Part shown: positions 1 through 10,847 of the stretch, piece by piece
Position numbering within the stretch: the stretch's first letter is position 1
Layout of the letters: each line of letters opens with the position of its first letter
NCBI GenBank assembly: GCA_022495005.1
Contig: JAGYXB010000283.1
Span: 397,501-461,500, forward strand
Source of the DNA: Rhyacophila brunnea
Taxonomy: Eukaryota; Arthropoda; Insecta; Trichoptera; Rhyacophilidae
Length of the DNA stretch: 64,000 bases
Reading direction: 5' to 3'
Made by a program: the position numbers and the translations under genes
The notes under the pieces: generated by a model
The model's input: only the letters and a program-made list of their open reading frames with translations
Databases searched by the model: none
What the model was told of the DNA's origin: nothing

Positions 1-460
1 ACTGCATAGTAACAAATTCTCATTTTGGTTGTTTCCTTAACCACGAATGTTAAGATACATAACATCAGAAGGATTTCAATTGTCTTATATACATTTTTTT
101 AAACGCCTGAACAGTGACAATACAACAACGTTTGTTATCATTACAGTATTAGCAGCAAATATTTAGGTAGGTAGCCATTATCTACGAAAAAGGTTTTTTT
201 TAATTTATGATAAACTAAAACCGAGAGCAAATATAAATATTGTCATGTCATTGTTATTAAAATTCAATCTCAAGTTTATTTATTATTATATGTTATATTG
301 CGAACTGTTCCAATAAAGTATACATTTAAGACGTTCGCAACATGACATTTAAAACAAACAAAGAAAGTATTAAAACAGTATAAACAACAAAGAAATATAA
401 TATGCAGTTTTATAAAAAGAGTATAAAGAGTAAATAGGTACACAAATTATAAAATAGGTA
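1..460. repeat. Dispersed repeat DR1, copy 1
   Basis: The first ~190 bases match 12,553-12,740 in the same orientation. Shared landmarks are the words around 'accacgaatgttaagata', 'atcagaaggatttcaattg' and 'agcagcaaat'. Past base 200 the similarity fades into AT-rich sequence. No coding content is visible. The class of the element is unknown and its left end lies outside the window. Confidence 0.6.
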
Positions 461-504
461 AACCAAATGAGGCAAGTGGACCCTATTTTAAGAATATATA
501 AAAC

Positions 505-690
505 AACGCCCACCTATTCTCATCGTCACGTAGATGGAAAATATCAAATGAGCTGGGCTTTCATCCCTGAGCTCCAGAGCTCCTGGCGATGACACAATAT
601 ATATTTATGTGTTTTTCTCAAAGCCTGGGCATTTGTAATTCTTCAAAATTACCTACTAACAACCACCTTGTACGGAAAATAAAGGAAATG
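505..690 (+). mobile_element. tRNA-derived SINE (family B), decayed copy
   Basis: This copy shares the block 'gacacaatatatat', then 'caaccaccttgtacg' and 'ggaaatggt', with a better-preserved copy at 44,321-44,489. In that copy the part before 'gacacaa' is a tRNA-like head with a B-box-like GGCTTCGATTCCC. Here the head is degenerate and the body and tail are recognisable. A further tail fragment lies on the minus strand at about 8,868-8,902. Confidence 0.55.
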
Positions 691-702
691 GTTATTAATC
701 TA

Positions 703-2571
703 TCTAATATATAAAAATCAATATTTGTTTGTTTGTTTGTTTGTTCGTATTTTATGCGCTGCCATACCGTTCATTCGATTGCGATAAAACTTTGTCAATT
801 TATTGCTTGCACTTGCGCGAAGAGTATAGGCTATATCTTATATATAAAAATGAATGTTCCTATACCATTCATCTGATTGCGATGAAATTTTGGTAAGTGG
901 TTGTATGCACACCTGCGAAGGTTTCTGAATTAGAAAATTTATCATTTTCTTCTTCTTCTTTATTCTATTTTCTTTTACTCGTATGGTTCCTATACCATTC
1001 ATCCGATTGCGACGAAAAAATCGTCAGTTATTGTACGCACACCGCAAAGGTTTCTAAATTAGAAAAACCATCTCCTTCTTCATTATACGAGTATCTTCTG
1101 TTATTTGTATGGTTCCTATACCATTCATCCGATTGCGATGAAACCTTCGTCAGTTGTTGTGGTAACACCCGCAAAAAGGTTTGTGAATTAGTACAGCCAT
1201 CTTCTTCTACTATTCTATATTCTTCTATTCGTATGCGTTCTTATTCCATTGATCCGATTGCAATAAAATTTTCTTCAGTCATTGTGCCAACACCCGCGAA
1301 GTTATTAGAATTAGTACAACCATCTTCTTCTTTTTTTTCTATTTTATCTTCTTCTATTCGTATGCGTTCTTATACCATTCATCCGATTGCGATGAAATTT
1401 TGACCAGTTGTTGTGCGCACGCCCGCAAAGGTTTGTGAATTGATACAACTATTTACTTCTTCTTTTTCTTCTATTCTATCATCTTCTATTTGTATGCGTT
1501 TTTATACCATTCATCTGATTGCGATGAAATTTTTACCAGTTGTTGTGCGCACGCCCGTAAAAGTTTCTGAATTAGTACAACCATCTTCTTCTTCTATTCG
1601 CATGCGTTACTATACCATTAATCCGATTGCAATGAAACTTTGGTGAGTTGTCGTGCGCATGCCCACGAAGATTTGTGAATTGATACAACTATTTACTTCT
1701 TCTTTTTCTTCTATTCTATCATCTTCTATTTGTATGCGTTCTTATACCATTCATCTGATTGCGATGAAATTTTTACCAGTTGTTGTGCGCACGCCCGTAA
1801 AAGTTTCTGAATTAGTACAACCATCTTCTTCTTCTATTCGTATGCGTTCCTATACCACACATCCGATTGCAATGAAATTTTGATCAAGTGTTGTGCTCAC
1901 GCCCGCAAAGGTTTCTGAATTGATACAACCATTTGCTTCTTCTTTTTCTTCTATTCTATCTTTTTTTATTCGTATGCGTTTTTATATCATTCATTCGATT
2001 GCGATTAAATTTTGACCAGTTGTTGTGCGCACGCTCGCGAAGGTTTCTGAATTGAGGCAACCATTTCTTCTTCTTTTTCATCTATCTTCTTCTTCTATTC
2101 GCATGCGTTACTATACCATTAATCCGATTGCAATGAAACTTTGGTGAGTTGTCGTGCGCATGCCCACAAAGATTTCTGAATTAGAAAATCATCTTCTTCT
2201 TTTATTCGTATCCGTTCCTATACCATTCACCCGATTGCAATGAAACTTTTGTCAGTTGTTGTGCGCACACCTGCGAACGTTATTAGTGTTATATAAAATA
2301 CAAATGTTGTTGTTTGTTTGTTCCATCCAATTTTGATTTTTTTACTACATATTAATAACATTAATAACGTTTTCATATTTTGGATTCGATTTTAATGTAG
2401 TGTTCTTTTGTTTGACCTATAATATTCCTATTAGAATTATTTTTATATTGCCATATTGTATTACACAGATATTTTAATATTAAAAAAATAATTACCTCTT
2501 AATATTTTTTAAATATCAAAGATAAATACAACCACGAAGCGACCCTGTCCGAAGCCGGGTACTTCAGCTAG
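703..2571 (+). mobile_element. Non-autonomous Helitron, copy 1
   Basis: The element begins with TC after an A (703) and ends with CTAG followed by T (2,571-2,572), the classic Helitron insertion between A and T. Near the 3' end is the short hairpin-like block 'gaagccgggtacttcagc'. The 5' end is followed by (TTTG)n, and a second Helitron-type 5' end ('tatatataaaaatgaatg') is stacked at about 838-855. The interior is a ~110-bp minisatellite with no Rep/helicase coding. An inverted relative lies at 20,103-22,019 and a third 3' end at 62,665-62,693. Confidence 0.75.
860..2290 (+). repeat. Minisatellite inside Helitron copy 1, ~12-13 units
   Basis: Each unit (roughly 90-140 bp) holds three landmarks: 'cattcatccgattgcgatga', then 'gttgtgcgcac.cccgc.aaggttt.tgaatta', then a (TTC)n run, then 'attcgtatgcgtt'. 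Unit length varies mainly through the TTC microsatellite. Because the unit lacks stops in one frame, open frames of 76-168 codons arise here (for example 897-1,403). They read as serine-rich repeats and differ between units, so I treat them as repeat artefacts rather than genes. Confidence 0.8.
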
Positions 2572-2639
2572 TAATTTAATAAAAAACAACAAGCGATTTG
2601 GTTGAATAGAGTTAGTGCCCTTCCAATTGCAGTTCGCCG

Positions 2640-2880
2640 TATCACACTTCACCGTAAAATGTTGTATCCGAAATATATATTAAAGACGGTCTAAGCTCTT
2701 TGGGTCGTATAGAGCTGACATAAAATACATGTCTAAATAAAACATGGTTCTTGTCGATATACACTTTACAGGAAGCCAGCCTGCAGCAAACAAATTTTGA
2801 AAATGGCCGATGTACCTACTGTTAGTACTACTAAGAAGTGATTATACGGGTTCAAATCCCGTCAAGCATTGTATTTTTGT
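2640..2880 (+). repeat. Dispersed repeat with tRNA-like T-arm
   Basis: The part around 2,760-2,812 ('acaggaagccagc', 'aaattttgaaaa', 'gccgat') matches 44,703-44,755. It is followed at 2,853-2,868 by a perfect T-arm-like stem-loop, ACGGG-TTCAAAT-CCCGT, which is the usual B-box context of a tRNA-derived SINE or tRNA pseudogene. No A-box could be assigned. Probably a SINE relic. Confidence 0.4.
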
Positions 2881-3274
2881 CAAATATGATTTTTTCTAGT
2901 GGGTATATGTATATCTGAAGAGTTTTTAAGTTATGTATGTCCTTTATTTGTGTTGCGTAAAAAGTTGTACACAGTTTTGTACGGCCATAATTTGCTTACA
3001 GACAGATGTATCTTGGGCATGACTCAGTTTGATGGTTATATTATAAATAATTACTAGATAAAAAGAACTTTTTATATACCACGTTAATAAATTTTCTGTT
3101 GAATCATATAAACTTGACAATTCTATGTATTAATAAATACTTTTTTTTGTACTTGACAGAAATACTGAATAAATATTGAATACTGAAATGTCATTTTGAT
3201 ATTTCATATTAATTTCCATAATAACGCACGTATATAATAATAAATTAGTTGCTAGGACCCGCTTAGCAACCAAT

Positions 3275-3534
3275 TTTTTTTTCTCGACCATGTTCGATCC
3301 TAATAGGATCATATGGGCCTCCACAGAATAGAGAGGTTTGTATTAACAGATTTTGTTTTTTACTAGAAATGGATGTCAGTCACTTGCTAAACCTATTAGG
3401 TCCATACGTACACACAAATTGAAAAACAATATGTGTACTTTGCCAGACCCAAGATTCGAACCTGAGACCCACGGCGTGAAAGTCCAACGTTTAAGCCGCG
3501 CAGCCACCGTGGGTGTTACTTTTTGCATTGGTGT
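3275..3534 (-). mobile_element. tRNA-derived SINE (family A) with 9-bp TSD
   Basis: On the minus strand the head carries an A-box-like GTGGCTGCGCGGCTTAAAC and a B-box-like GGTTCGAATC. The body ends in 'ggatcgaaca' and an A-rich tail (the T run at 3,274-3,281 on plus). It is flanked by the direct repeat GCAACCAAT at 3,266-3,274 and 3,535-3,543. The inverted DR2 copy near 32,262-32,272 has the uninterrupted 'attggttgcta', the empty site. Pol III transcription and LINE-mobilised insertion are the family's known biology. Confidence 0.85.
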
Positions 3535-4231
3535 GCAACCAATAATAGTGTTTTACTTTTTAGGAATTTTTTCCAAAATAACTTTTGATACATAACAGAA
3601 TTAACTGAAAATGAATTCAATTCTGCATAAAGATGGCTAAAAGTATTAAAAGAATGCATTGTAATCGTGTTTCAAATTCAAATGTTTATTAAGTTAGTTA
3701 ACTTAAAATTAAGTTTCAAATGTCTAGCTAGTCGGGAAGTTAGTTAAAAATCGAAACAAGAAAAAAATTGTTATGGGCAAACAAGAATACGAGCTAATAA
3801 AAACGTGGTAAAAAAATAACACGATACTTTGAGCTGGTGTTGTACGAGTATTACAGTTTCTATAAAAAATATTACACAATGAGCTTTGTATCAAAATTAA
3901 CGTGTATTTTTAATATCTAATAATATGATAATATCGTTAGACGAAACCGGTCTTGGCTTTGAATTAAATGTGGAAAGAGGTAATAAAAATAAATTTATTG
4001 GGTGGAAATTCATGTACGTGCGAGTTGTTTCAAACTCTTGCCACATAAAATTTACGATTCAGTGATCCACTACGACTAATTATTTCACTTGGTGATATAA
4101 CACTGATAACAATATAATATTTGAAGAATAATATTAACTATGTCGTGTAAAACCCATACAAGAATAAACGAATAAATATCTTAAATCAATTTAATAACTA
4201 TAAAGTTCATCTACTGTTAGTACTGGCCTGC

Positions 4232-5238
4232 TTAAGGGCATGCTCAGCGTAGGTCAAAATAGAGCTTTTCTTCTATTTTCAAAGCATGATCCTGGACATT
4301 CCTTAAACGTTGTAGATCTATTCTATAATCTATTCTATCTATCTATTAATATAATTTTGAAGCCATATTATCCTTTATATTTATTTTAAACATTTGATGA
4401 CTGCATAAAGTATTTTTATTACATAAAATAGTAATATTCTTTTAAACCTCTCGCTCATGTGATGTGCAGTGGTGTTAAGATTTTTTACATTTATTAATTT
4501 TTAAACGCATTTATAAAACCATCAGTATAATTTATGTCGACATTATTATAGTGAAATATTTACGATAAAAAATTATATTGATAAACTTTGTGATCCCAAA
4601 TTTGAAATTAGGCATTATATTATTCAAAAAATGGGCAAGATTAACACATTTGAAGATAATTCTAAAGATATTGATTATAAGCTATGTCTTTGACCATTCA
4701 AGTGTGATTAACATCTTACGAAAAATGATTGCTTTATATTTTGCTTTATGCTTTATGTTATTGTTTTGTGATGGCGTCGGGGGAATTAATTCTTAAATCG
4801 TGTAAATTTGACTAAAAAACATTACCCATTTATAATATTAATACTATTGACTGAAGGTACTTGATGGAATTTGAATTTAAATTCTGATGGATTCAAGCTC
4901 TGTACTATTCCAATTAAGTCGTTTTTTGCCCCAAGGGTTTCGCCTTTTGGCATCTTCAGGCGCCGTGTACACTCACCAAAGGTATATTGTGTGTTTACTT
5001 TTGGTGAGTGCATACGGCGCCTGAAGTTGCCGAAAGGCGAAACCCGGGTCGCAAAAAACGACTTAAATAATATAGTACAGAGCTTGAATCCATTAGAAGT
5101 TACCCATTTACTTGAAAAAGAAAACATGTCAATGGATATATTATTATTATTACTAATAGAACAATAAACATAACATATACATGTTGAATTTTTGTCACGA
5201 TATTTTCAGACCGTGCCCCAGCTGAAATATAGCCTTAA
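4232..5238 (+). mobile_element. MITE-T (TTAA-ended), copy 1, carrying a foldback insertion
   Basis: The ends are TTAAGGGCATGCTCAG and, inverted, TTAAGGCTATATTTCAGC. Inserted in DR2, it is flanked by TTAA, and the related DR2 copies near 13,890 and 15,700 lack the block. The 3' half matches 27,345-27,601 and, inverted, 46,149-46,400. This copy is longer (1,007 versus ~373 bp) because of a foldback insertion (4,822-5,110) and an unassigned extra stretch at about 4,280-4,740. TTAA targets suggest a piggyBac-like helper, but a PIF-type TTA target cannot be excluded. Confidence 0.65.
4822..5110. mobile_element. Foldback element with 11-bp target duplication
   Basis: The direct repeat TTACCCATTTA flanks the insert (4,822-4,832 and 5,100-5,110). 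The paralogous MITE-T at 27,400-27,410 has a single copy of that word, the empty site. Most of the insert (4,881-5,099) is a long hairpin with arms of about 100 bp, containing 'ggattcaagctctgtact', 'aagtcgttttttg' and 'ggtttcgcctt' with their inverted partners. The left 48 bp lie outside the hairpin and resemble 25,450-25,480. Open frames on both strands here are read-through of the palindrome. Confidence 0.75.
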
Positions 5239-5604
5239 TAAAAACAGAGTGTTAATGGCTTTAGTTAAATGAGAACCAAAGTTTTAACCTACTTTTATCT
5301 TATTATTGAGTATCTATGCTAATCAGATTTCCGGCTGAGAAAACTATTTTTATATTACATAAAATTTACTTATTTGGTTAGCAAGATTAGCGATTTTTCG
5401 TATGTTATTAGATCTACAATAAAATGTGGATGATGGACAGTGTTACCAACAACTGTCGTTGACAAAAACATAACATACGTGGTACGAAAACAAGCTATTT
5501 GGCAAGAAAAAATGCTAGATTTTGTGATACTTACCTTTTTTTGTCTATCGAAAAAAATACAAATTTTTTTCCAGAAACTCATTTCAAAATTGACAAAAAT
5601 AATT

Positions 5605-5984
5605 CACACCCGGAGAATAATAGTGGCCCAAGTCCAAATTTGTCATTTTTGAGTTAAGTATGCAGAAATGTTCCTAGATATCATTTATATCCGCACAAAT
5701 AGCGTCATAATTCTCAAAAATATAATGGTGGCCTTAAAAGCATTTTTGTCATTTTCATATTATAACATTTTACTTGAATTCAAGCGGAAATAGTAGCACA
5801 ATGATCATTGTGCCATTGTTATTGCTGATAACATTCAAAATGAGATGACTCAAGTGTGCCAACTTCACCCTATTATAAAGTAAATTAAAAAAAACTGATT
5901 TAACACACCAAAATAAAATATTTAAACTGCTCTCCTGCAAAAACAAGTTTTTTCGAGTTGTGCCACTATTATTACCCGGGTGCG
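5605..5984. mobile_element. MITE with CACACCCGG ends
   Basis: Terminal inverted repeats of about 30 bp: the left end reads CACACCCGGAGAATAATAGT, and the right end, inverted, CGCACCCGGGTAATAATAGT. Both sides are bordered by AATT. The interior is AT-rich with no transposase similarity. Superfamily undetermined. Confidence 0.6.
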
Positions 5985-6347
5985 AATTAATTAATCTAAC
6001 AACCTATGGCAAGTAATAATTTGGTAATACCAGAGAGTTGAACCCTCGATAATCGTGAATGCGATGCCACGTCATGCCTAGGTACACATTAAATTATTAT
6101 ATCTGATACTATTATATCACTATAATGCCAAGAATGCTCCTATTGTTTCACTGTGTTGTTTTAATAATCAAGTACCGACTTACCCTCTAGTTTATTTTCA
6201 GCACATTTAAAGCTGTTGAAGTCATCAATAAATGCTAATAAAAACGCCATAAGCTAGATGCATTTTTTGCAAACTAGATGCCTACCGAAAGAAGCTAGAT
6301 TTGGCAAGAAAACCTCTAAGTTGGCAACGCTGATCAAGACAAGAAAA

Positions 6348-6565
6348 TAATGTCAGTCACTTGCTCAATTTATTAGGTCCATGCTTTGGATCAAAATATA
6401 TGAATTTTCTTTTCTAAAGTGGAAGCCTATTAAATCACCAACATAAATTTATAGCTAGGTGTGTAAACTAGGTAGATAAGTGGAGTGTATCCATGATGGC
6501 CAAACGGTAACATGTCAAAATTTTATAGGTTCCGGGTTCGAATCCTGGGTCTGGCAAATATGGTA
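6348..6565. mobile_element. SINE family A fragments in opposite orientations
   Basis: Bases 6,348-6,380 carry the SINE-A body word 'cagtcacttgctcaa.ttattaggtccat' in minus orientation. Bases 6,490-6,562 carry a tRNA-like head in plus orientation ('tgatggccaaacggtaac' and 'gggttcgaatcctgggtc'). They look like two decayed copies rather than one element. Confidence 0.5.
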
Positions 6566-6600
6566 CATATTATTATGTAAAGTTTTTTTATGATAAAAAT

Positions 6601-7048
6601 GTTACCATAGCAACGCCAAGAAATATTTCGATGTAAAAAAACGTTTTTTATTAGAAACTGGTTACCATGGCAACGGCCAGAAATATTTCTATGTATGTAA
6701 AGTTTGTTTATTTTTTAATTGCTACCATGGCAACGCCAAGAAATATTTTGATATAAGAAAAGTTCTTTTATTCTAAAATTGTTACCATGGCAACGCTTTA
6801 AAGTGTGTTAAGTATAATGTTTATTATAAAATGGTTACCATGGCAACGCCTAGAAATATTTCGATATAATATTATTATGTATAGTTTGTTTATTTTAAAA
6901 ATTGTTTCCATGGCAACGACTGGCTATATTTATCAATAAATATTTTCCCTCTCAATTTTCAGCCTCGTGATTTTGGCCGACTCCTTAAAATATTTTGATG
7001 TACTAAAATAAAAATAGTTTATTCTAAAATACATGTTACTATGGCAAT
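6601..7048 (+). repeat. Array of seven RFX X-box-like motifs
   Basis: Near-palindromes of the form GTTACCATGGCAACG start at 6,601, 6,661, 6,721, 6,781, 6,834, 6,904 and 7,034. The first four are spaced exactly 60 bp and the later steps are 53, 70 and 130 bp. Most are followed by 'ccaagaaatatttcgatgta', so the array is a ~60-bp minisatellite. The motif matches the X-box (GTTNCCATGGNAAC) bound by RFX winged-helix factors. Whether it binds RFX here is inference. No gene start was found beside it. Confidence 0.7.
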
Positions 7049-7089
7049 GCCTAGAAATATTTCGATGTATGTATAGTTTTAACCAACAC

Positions 7090-7340
7090 TATCTGTCAAG
7101 TTATTTTAGTCTAATTTCAATGAAAACAAATACCTATGACTGACAAAGTTTAGTGTAGTATTTATGGCAGATCTGAAGAGGCTACAACCACCATTAGCCA
7201 CTGATACTACTACTTGCGTTGATCCATAAATCAATGAATCTCCAGTTAGCGCATACATATCCATAGAATCTATCGATTTGGAGCCATTGCGTTCTGAATA
7301 AACAAAATAATTTAAAAAAGCCTTACCGTGTCGGTTCAAA
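7090..7340. repeat. Dispersed repeat DR3 fragment
   Basis: The words 'aatgaaaacaaata', 'gactgacaaagtttag' and 'tttatggcagatct' recur with changes at 23,280-23,370, 24,520-24,600 and 25,060-25,130, and inverted near 23,735-23,790. A 77-codon open frame on the minus strand lies entirely inside this repeat and has no recognised similarity. Confidence 0.5.
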
Positions 7341-7548
7341 TAACTTCAATTATCTAATTTCCTGACACTAATAAAAATGGCTATATGGAAACAAAAACCT
7401 TTGTTCAATTTTGGTTGAATTGAACTGAAGAATAATGTAATACTTTAATTTCTTTTATTTTGTTAACTGTAAATTCATGGTGGAACTGCATTGTATTGTT
7501 GTTTTTATTTAATAAAACGCAACTTTTTTATAGTACTTATTCCATTTT

Positions 7549-7838
7549 AATTAATATATTAGAGCCGGTTTCGTCCGCCTCATATTTTGTGGTTTGTTAA
7601 TATTTTAAATAATTTGTTTAATGCCCCTGACGTAGTATGAAATATTAATGTCCGACCTCATTAGTTTTAAATTAATCTGTTATTTGGAAGGTATTATTGG
7701 ACGGATAATTATTATGTACCTATTGTTATATTATTTCTATCGCTTTGAATTTTGTTTGATAAATATTGTTTTAAAAAAATGTATTCAGTAGAAAATGTCC
7801 CACTGAGGCGGACGAAACTGGTCCTAATATATTAATTA
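7549..7838. mobile_element. MITE with 32-bp TIR ending in an AT palindrome
   Basis: The left end contains GGTTTCGTCCGCCTCA after 'ttaatatattagagcc'. The right end is its inverted partner, 'tgaggcggacgaaac', followed by 'tggtcctaatatattaa'. The interior is AT-rich without coding. Related half-ends occur near 3,945 and 11,235. Confidence 0.65.
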
Positions 7839-7974
7839 AAGAGGAATAATTACTATAAAAAAAAACTCTAAAAAAAGCTACCATTCGTAAATCATATTTA
7901 TGCGAAACGGAATTTTCTGCATTAAATGCAATGAAATCCAAATATCGAGCCAGGTTAGTAGAAAAAGAGCACTT

Positions 7975-8520
7975 TGTGTAAAAATGTATTTAATAAAATA
8001 AAGAAAATAAAACATTGTGGGCATGAGATTTACATTATAACAAATTTCACTCTTACAAGAGAGAAGAAGAAAAAAACATAAACAATTTTATAGAGTAGAA
8101 TAATGTCTTACAAACAAAATGCATAGCACATTATTGAAAATGTCTATGTCTTTGGGGAGCGCATTGATTAGTATTGTACCTCTTGCAAATAGTGTTTGAC
8201 ACGAGGAAACAGTTCTGAACTAGAATAGGTCATGGCTGCGACCTCGTAGGTAATTGACAGGCGCATATAAATTTAAATTCTCTAGGACGCCAGGATTGGA
8301 AACCATCCCTCATGATAACAGGCAAAAATGTCTCAAGAGCATAAAGTGACCCACGAGATTCAAAAGAGTGAAAAGTGGGCATGCCTTGTAGAAAGGCAGT
8401 CGGAATTATTAAAAGGAAAATAGTTATGTCTTAAAATAAAAACATCGAAGAATCATTTTCTGGACGCGCTCTAAAAAATATGCTTGTAGGAAACTTCATA
8501 AGGAGTCCAGATAATAGACT
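7975..8520 (-). pseudogene. LINE family C 3' end (C-terminal RT remnant)
   Basis: On the minus strand, broken frames give RHFCLL...GMVSNPGVLENLN, YLRGRSHDLF and INALPKDIDIF, the C-terminal tail of a non-LTR retrotransposon protein, followed by an A-rich 3' tail. The same blocks occur at 37,070-37,490 (minus) and 47,811-48,425 (plus). Stops and frameshifts make it non-functional. The clade (CR1 or Jockey-like) is inference from the general style of the tail. Confidence 0.65.
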
Positions 8521-8999
8521 CATATTCAAGAATACTACGCACTAACAAGATGTAGAGTGTATGTACGTATGACATTTGGATTCTTGAATGGTTTGGCTTG
8601 TACACAAATATATTATATTATGTCTCTTTGATGTCTGTCTATATCATAATAATAATATGTAGGTTATGTTATTTCGGTATGTCGTAACGCAATCTCCTGG
8701 CAACTTGAGGTCATGTCACCAACGATTGGTTCTCCACACGTCGTGTGATGAATTTTAGATGGGATGCCTGGGAAGGGTGTAAAATGATTAGAATTGTACA
8801 ATAACTACATCAGCGATTTCTAAATGGGTTCCGCGAGGTTAGCTGATTTTTTATTATTATTATTAATAACCATGCCCTTGTTTTTTCATACAAGGTGGTT
8901 GAGTGGGTTAGTTGCATTGATGTGGGGCTAATTAGGTTCCTTCATTTAAATCTTTAATTTTCTTTATGGCCAGAATTAAATATTTTGTGTTGTTCTATT

Positions 9000-9520
9000 G
9001 CTTAGTACTTCGTGAGGCTTTTAGAGGACAATTTAATGATTATGCTGTCTACAATGAGTCCTGAGAGTCCATCGCTCCCTTTCTAGTATAGGGCAGTCGT
9101 TGATGACATGCCACACAGTTTGAGATGTGTTGTCATCACATGGACAACAGTCATCACATGGACAACAGTCATCATCCCTCAATTTAAATCTTTTTAGATA
9201 AGCTCGCACCGCTCCGTGGCCTGTTAGTATCTGTGTGAGTTCTTGTGATATTTTTATGTTCCTGGCAAGAGTGATGGCAGAGTTTATGTTTGGAATAAAT
9301 TTCTGTGTTATTGATCCTGTGGCGGATGTTGTGTATCTGTGGTTCCATAGCTCTATTGTGTCTTAGTTTAGTTTTTGTTTTGCGTAACTTAGAGGGAAGT
9401 ATGTGTAGGTTGAAGGTCTTTTATCTGTTGTGGCTTGTTAAGCGTATTTATCAGCTTCCTCGTTTCCGGCTATCCCTGTGTGACTTCTTATCCTATCCTT
9501 ATTCTTATGAGGTTAGCTGA
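9000..9520 (-). pseudogene. LINE ORF2 relic: RNase H end and C-terminal Cys motif
   Basis: The minus-strand reading gives HTGIAGNEEADKYA, the RNase H signature of Jockey/R1/I-group LINEs (9,439-9,482). This is followed by LTGHGAVRAYLKRFKLRDDD, a Cys-rich patch and WHVINDCPILERER, the usual C-terminal tail. A stop follows the RNase H motif and another lies between the domains. The 18-bp word 'catcacatggacaacagt' is tandemly repeated at 9,134-9,169, doubling the Cys patch in frame. No RT domain is upstream, so this is a 5'-truncated dead copy. Confidence 0.75.
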
Positions 9521-10847
9521 TTTATCTTAATTATGATTTTGACAAAATTGTATTAATATTAGACACACTTAAAACTACCCTAATCGAAGTTGTCCAGATT
9601 ATTGATGTTCACAATAATAAAATCTTATTTGTAAAGGAGTAGGTAATCTAGTGATATGACGAGGTAGTAAAATCCTCGGTAGAATGTGTTAACTATGGTA
9701 AAATTTGTTGACTTATTTTTTGTGTCAAGGATTTTGACAATAAACAGATCATCGTTATTCGTGTCGCTACATTTCAAAATCAGCCAAGTCCACCTTTAGG
9801 TATTTTTGACTTTTTTGTAAATTGCTGAAGAACTACTACTTTCTAGCATTTCTGCATTATCAAAATGTGGAATTTATTCATTTTAAAAATTCTATACTCG
9901 AAATAATATAAAGTTTCACCCTTGTGACTGTGTATTTGAGAAAACAAAAAGCTGTTTTTCTCCTATTCATCTATTATGGACTTGGCTGTTTTTGAAATCT
10001 AGCGACACATTTATACTTTTTGGGGATATAATATAATAATTAAAAAAAAGGTTAAAAAGGATAAGAGTCAAGTGGTTAAAATTAAAAAATCAGAAACATT
10101 AAAAAAAACTTTTTATTATTCAGTATAAATACAACATTACTGGTAGGTGTATAAGCAATTTATCTTTCAGCCACTATATTTAAATTATTTTTATGCAATT
10201 TTTCTATCCAAATAACATAGTAATATAGAATCATATATTAGAATTTATCTGAAAAGATTCTTTGTGGACCTAAAATATACTGGCAATCAAGCACAAAGTA
10301 TACTTAAGATTAAGGTATAACCCTGTAAGCTTAGATTATAGAAAAATATAGATAGAGCTATTGCATGTGTTTGTCCTTCAAAACATGACGAACTTTTTCA
10401 CGCACTTGCCTCGCCCCCTTCACGCTTCCTCCGCGACCCTTTCCTGGGTTATTCGAAAATATGTGTGACAGTGTGTGTGTTGCAGTGTTGTCAGATATCG
10501 AATATTTATTCCAATGTTATAATTTTACAAGCGATGTTTTTATAAATTATATAATGGCAACACTGGCGTGTTGGCTATGCACTTGGTAAAACATTACTCA
10601 CTAAAATCGGCTGATGCGGAGGGCTTGCCTGTAAGATTGAAAAAAATACTAAATGTCATATTTCTTAAATTGAGTTTTTAAACATAATACCTTCTTAACT
10701 TGTACCTATAAGTGCGCTTTAAAACATTGTGTGTAAAATATTAATATTAATAACAAAAGTTGCAAAGAGTTTTCTCAGTAGATTATTGTGCACCCTTTAA
10801 ACTACGTTATGGAAAGGGTTGTTCCGGATTTAAAATTAATGTATTAT
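9521..10847. other. AT-rich interval, nothing recognised
   Basis: No open frame with a recognisable product, no clear TIR and no tRNA-like motif was found. The stretch at 10,380-10,640 is somewhat richer in GC and holds a pair of loosely inverted words ('gcagtgttgtc' and 'gcaacactgg'). It lies directly downstream of the CSalpha-beta exon on the minus strand, so part may be its 3' UTR, although no AATAAA signal was seen close to the stop. Confidence 0.4.

Larger units (their letters stand above)
3178..5310 (+). repeat. Dispersed repeat DR2, copy 1, interrupted by a SINE and a TTAA MITE
   Basis: The segments 3,178-3,274, 3,535-4,231 and 5,239-5,310 together form one old repeat. Parts of it recur at 13,530-13,960 and 15,606-15,770 (same strand), 31,980-32,360 (inverted) and 47,275-47,480 (same strand). 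Landmarks are 'gaattcaattct', 'aaaagtatt', 'gtctagct', 'gagctggtg.tgtacgagta' and 'ctggctttagtt.aatgaga'. The paralogues give empty sites for both insertions. No coding capacity was seen and the element class is unknown. Confidence 0.65.

Noticed and set aside
897..1883. Open frames of 76-168 codons in the first Helitron (and similar ones on minus at 20,893-21,787)
   Set aside because: They are translations of the minisatellite unit (TIHPIAMKF...PSSSS type), with frame and length set by unit number; no start context or conservation of a domain.
4822..5167. Two ~100-codon frames on opposite strands
   Set aside because: Both read the arms of the same foldback palindrome; they are mirror images of one another.
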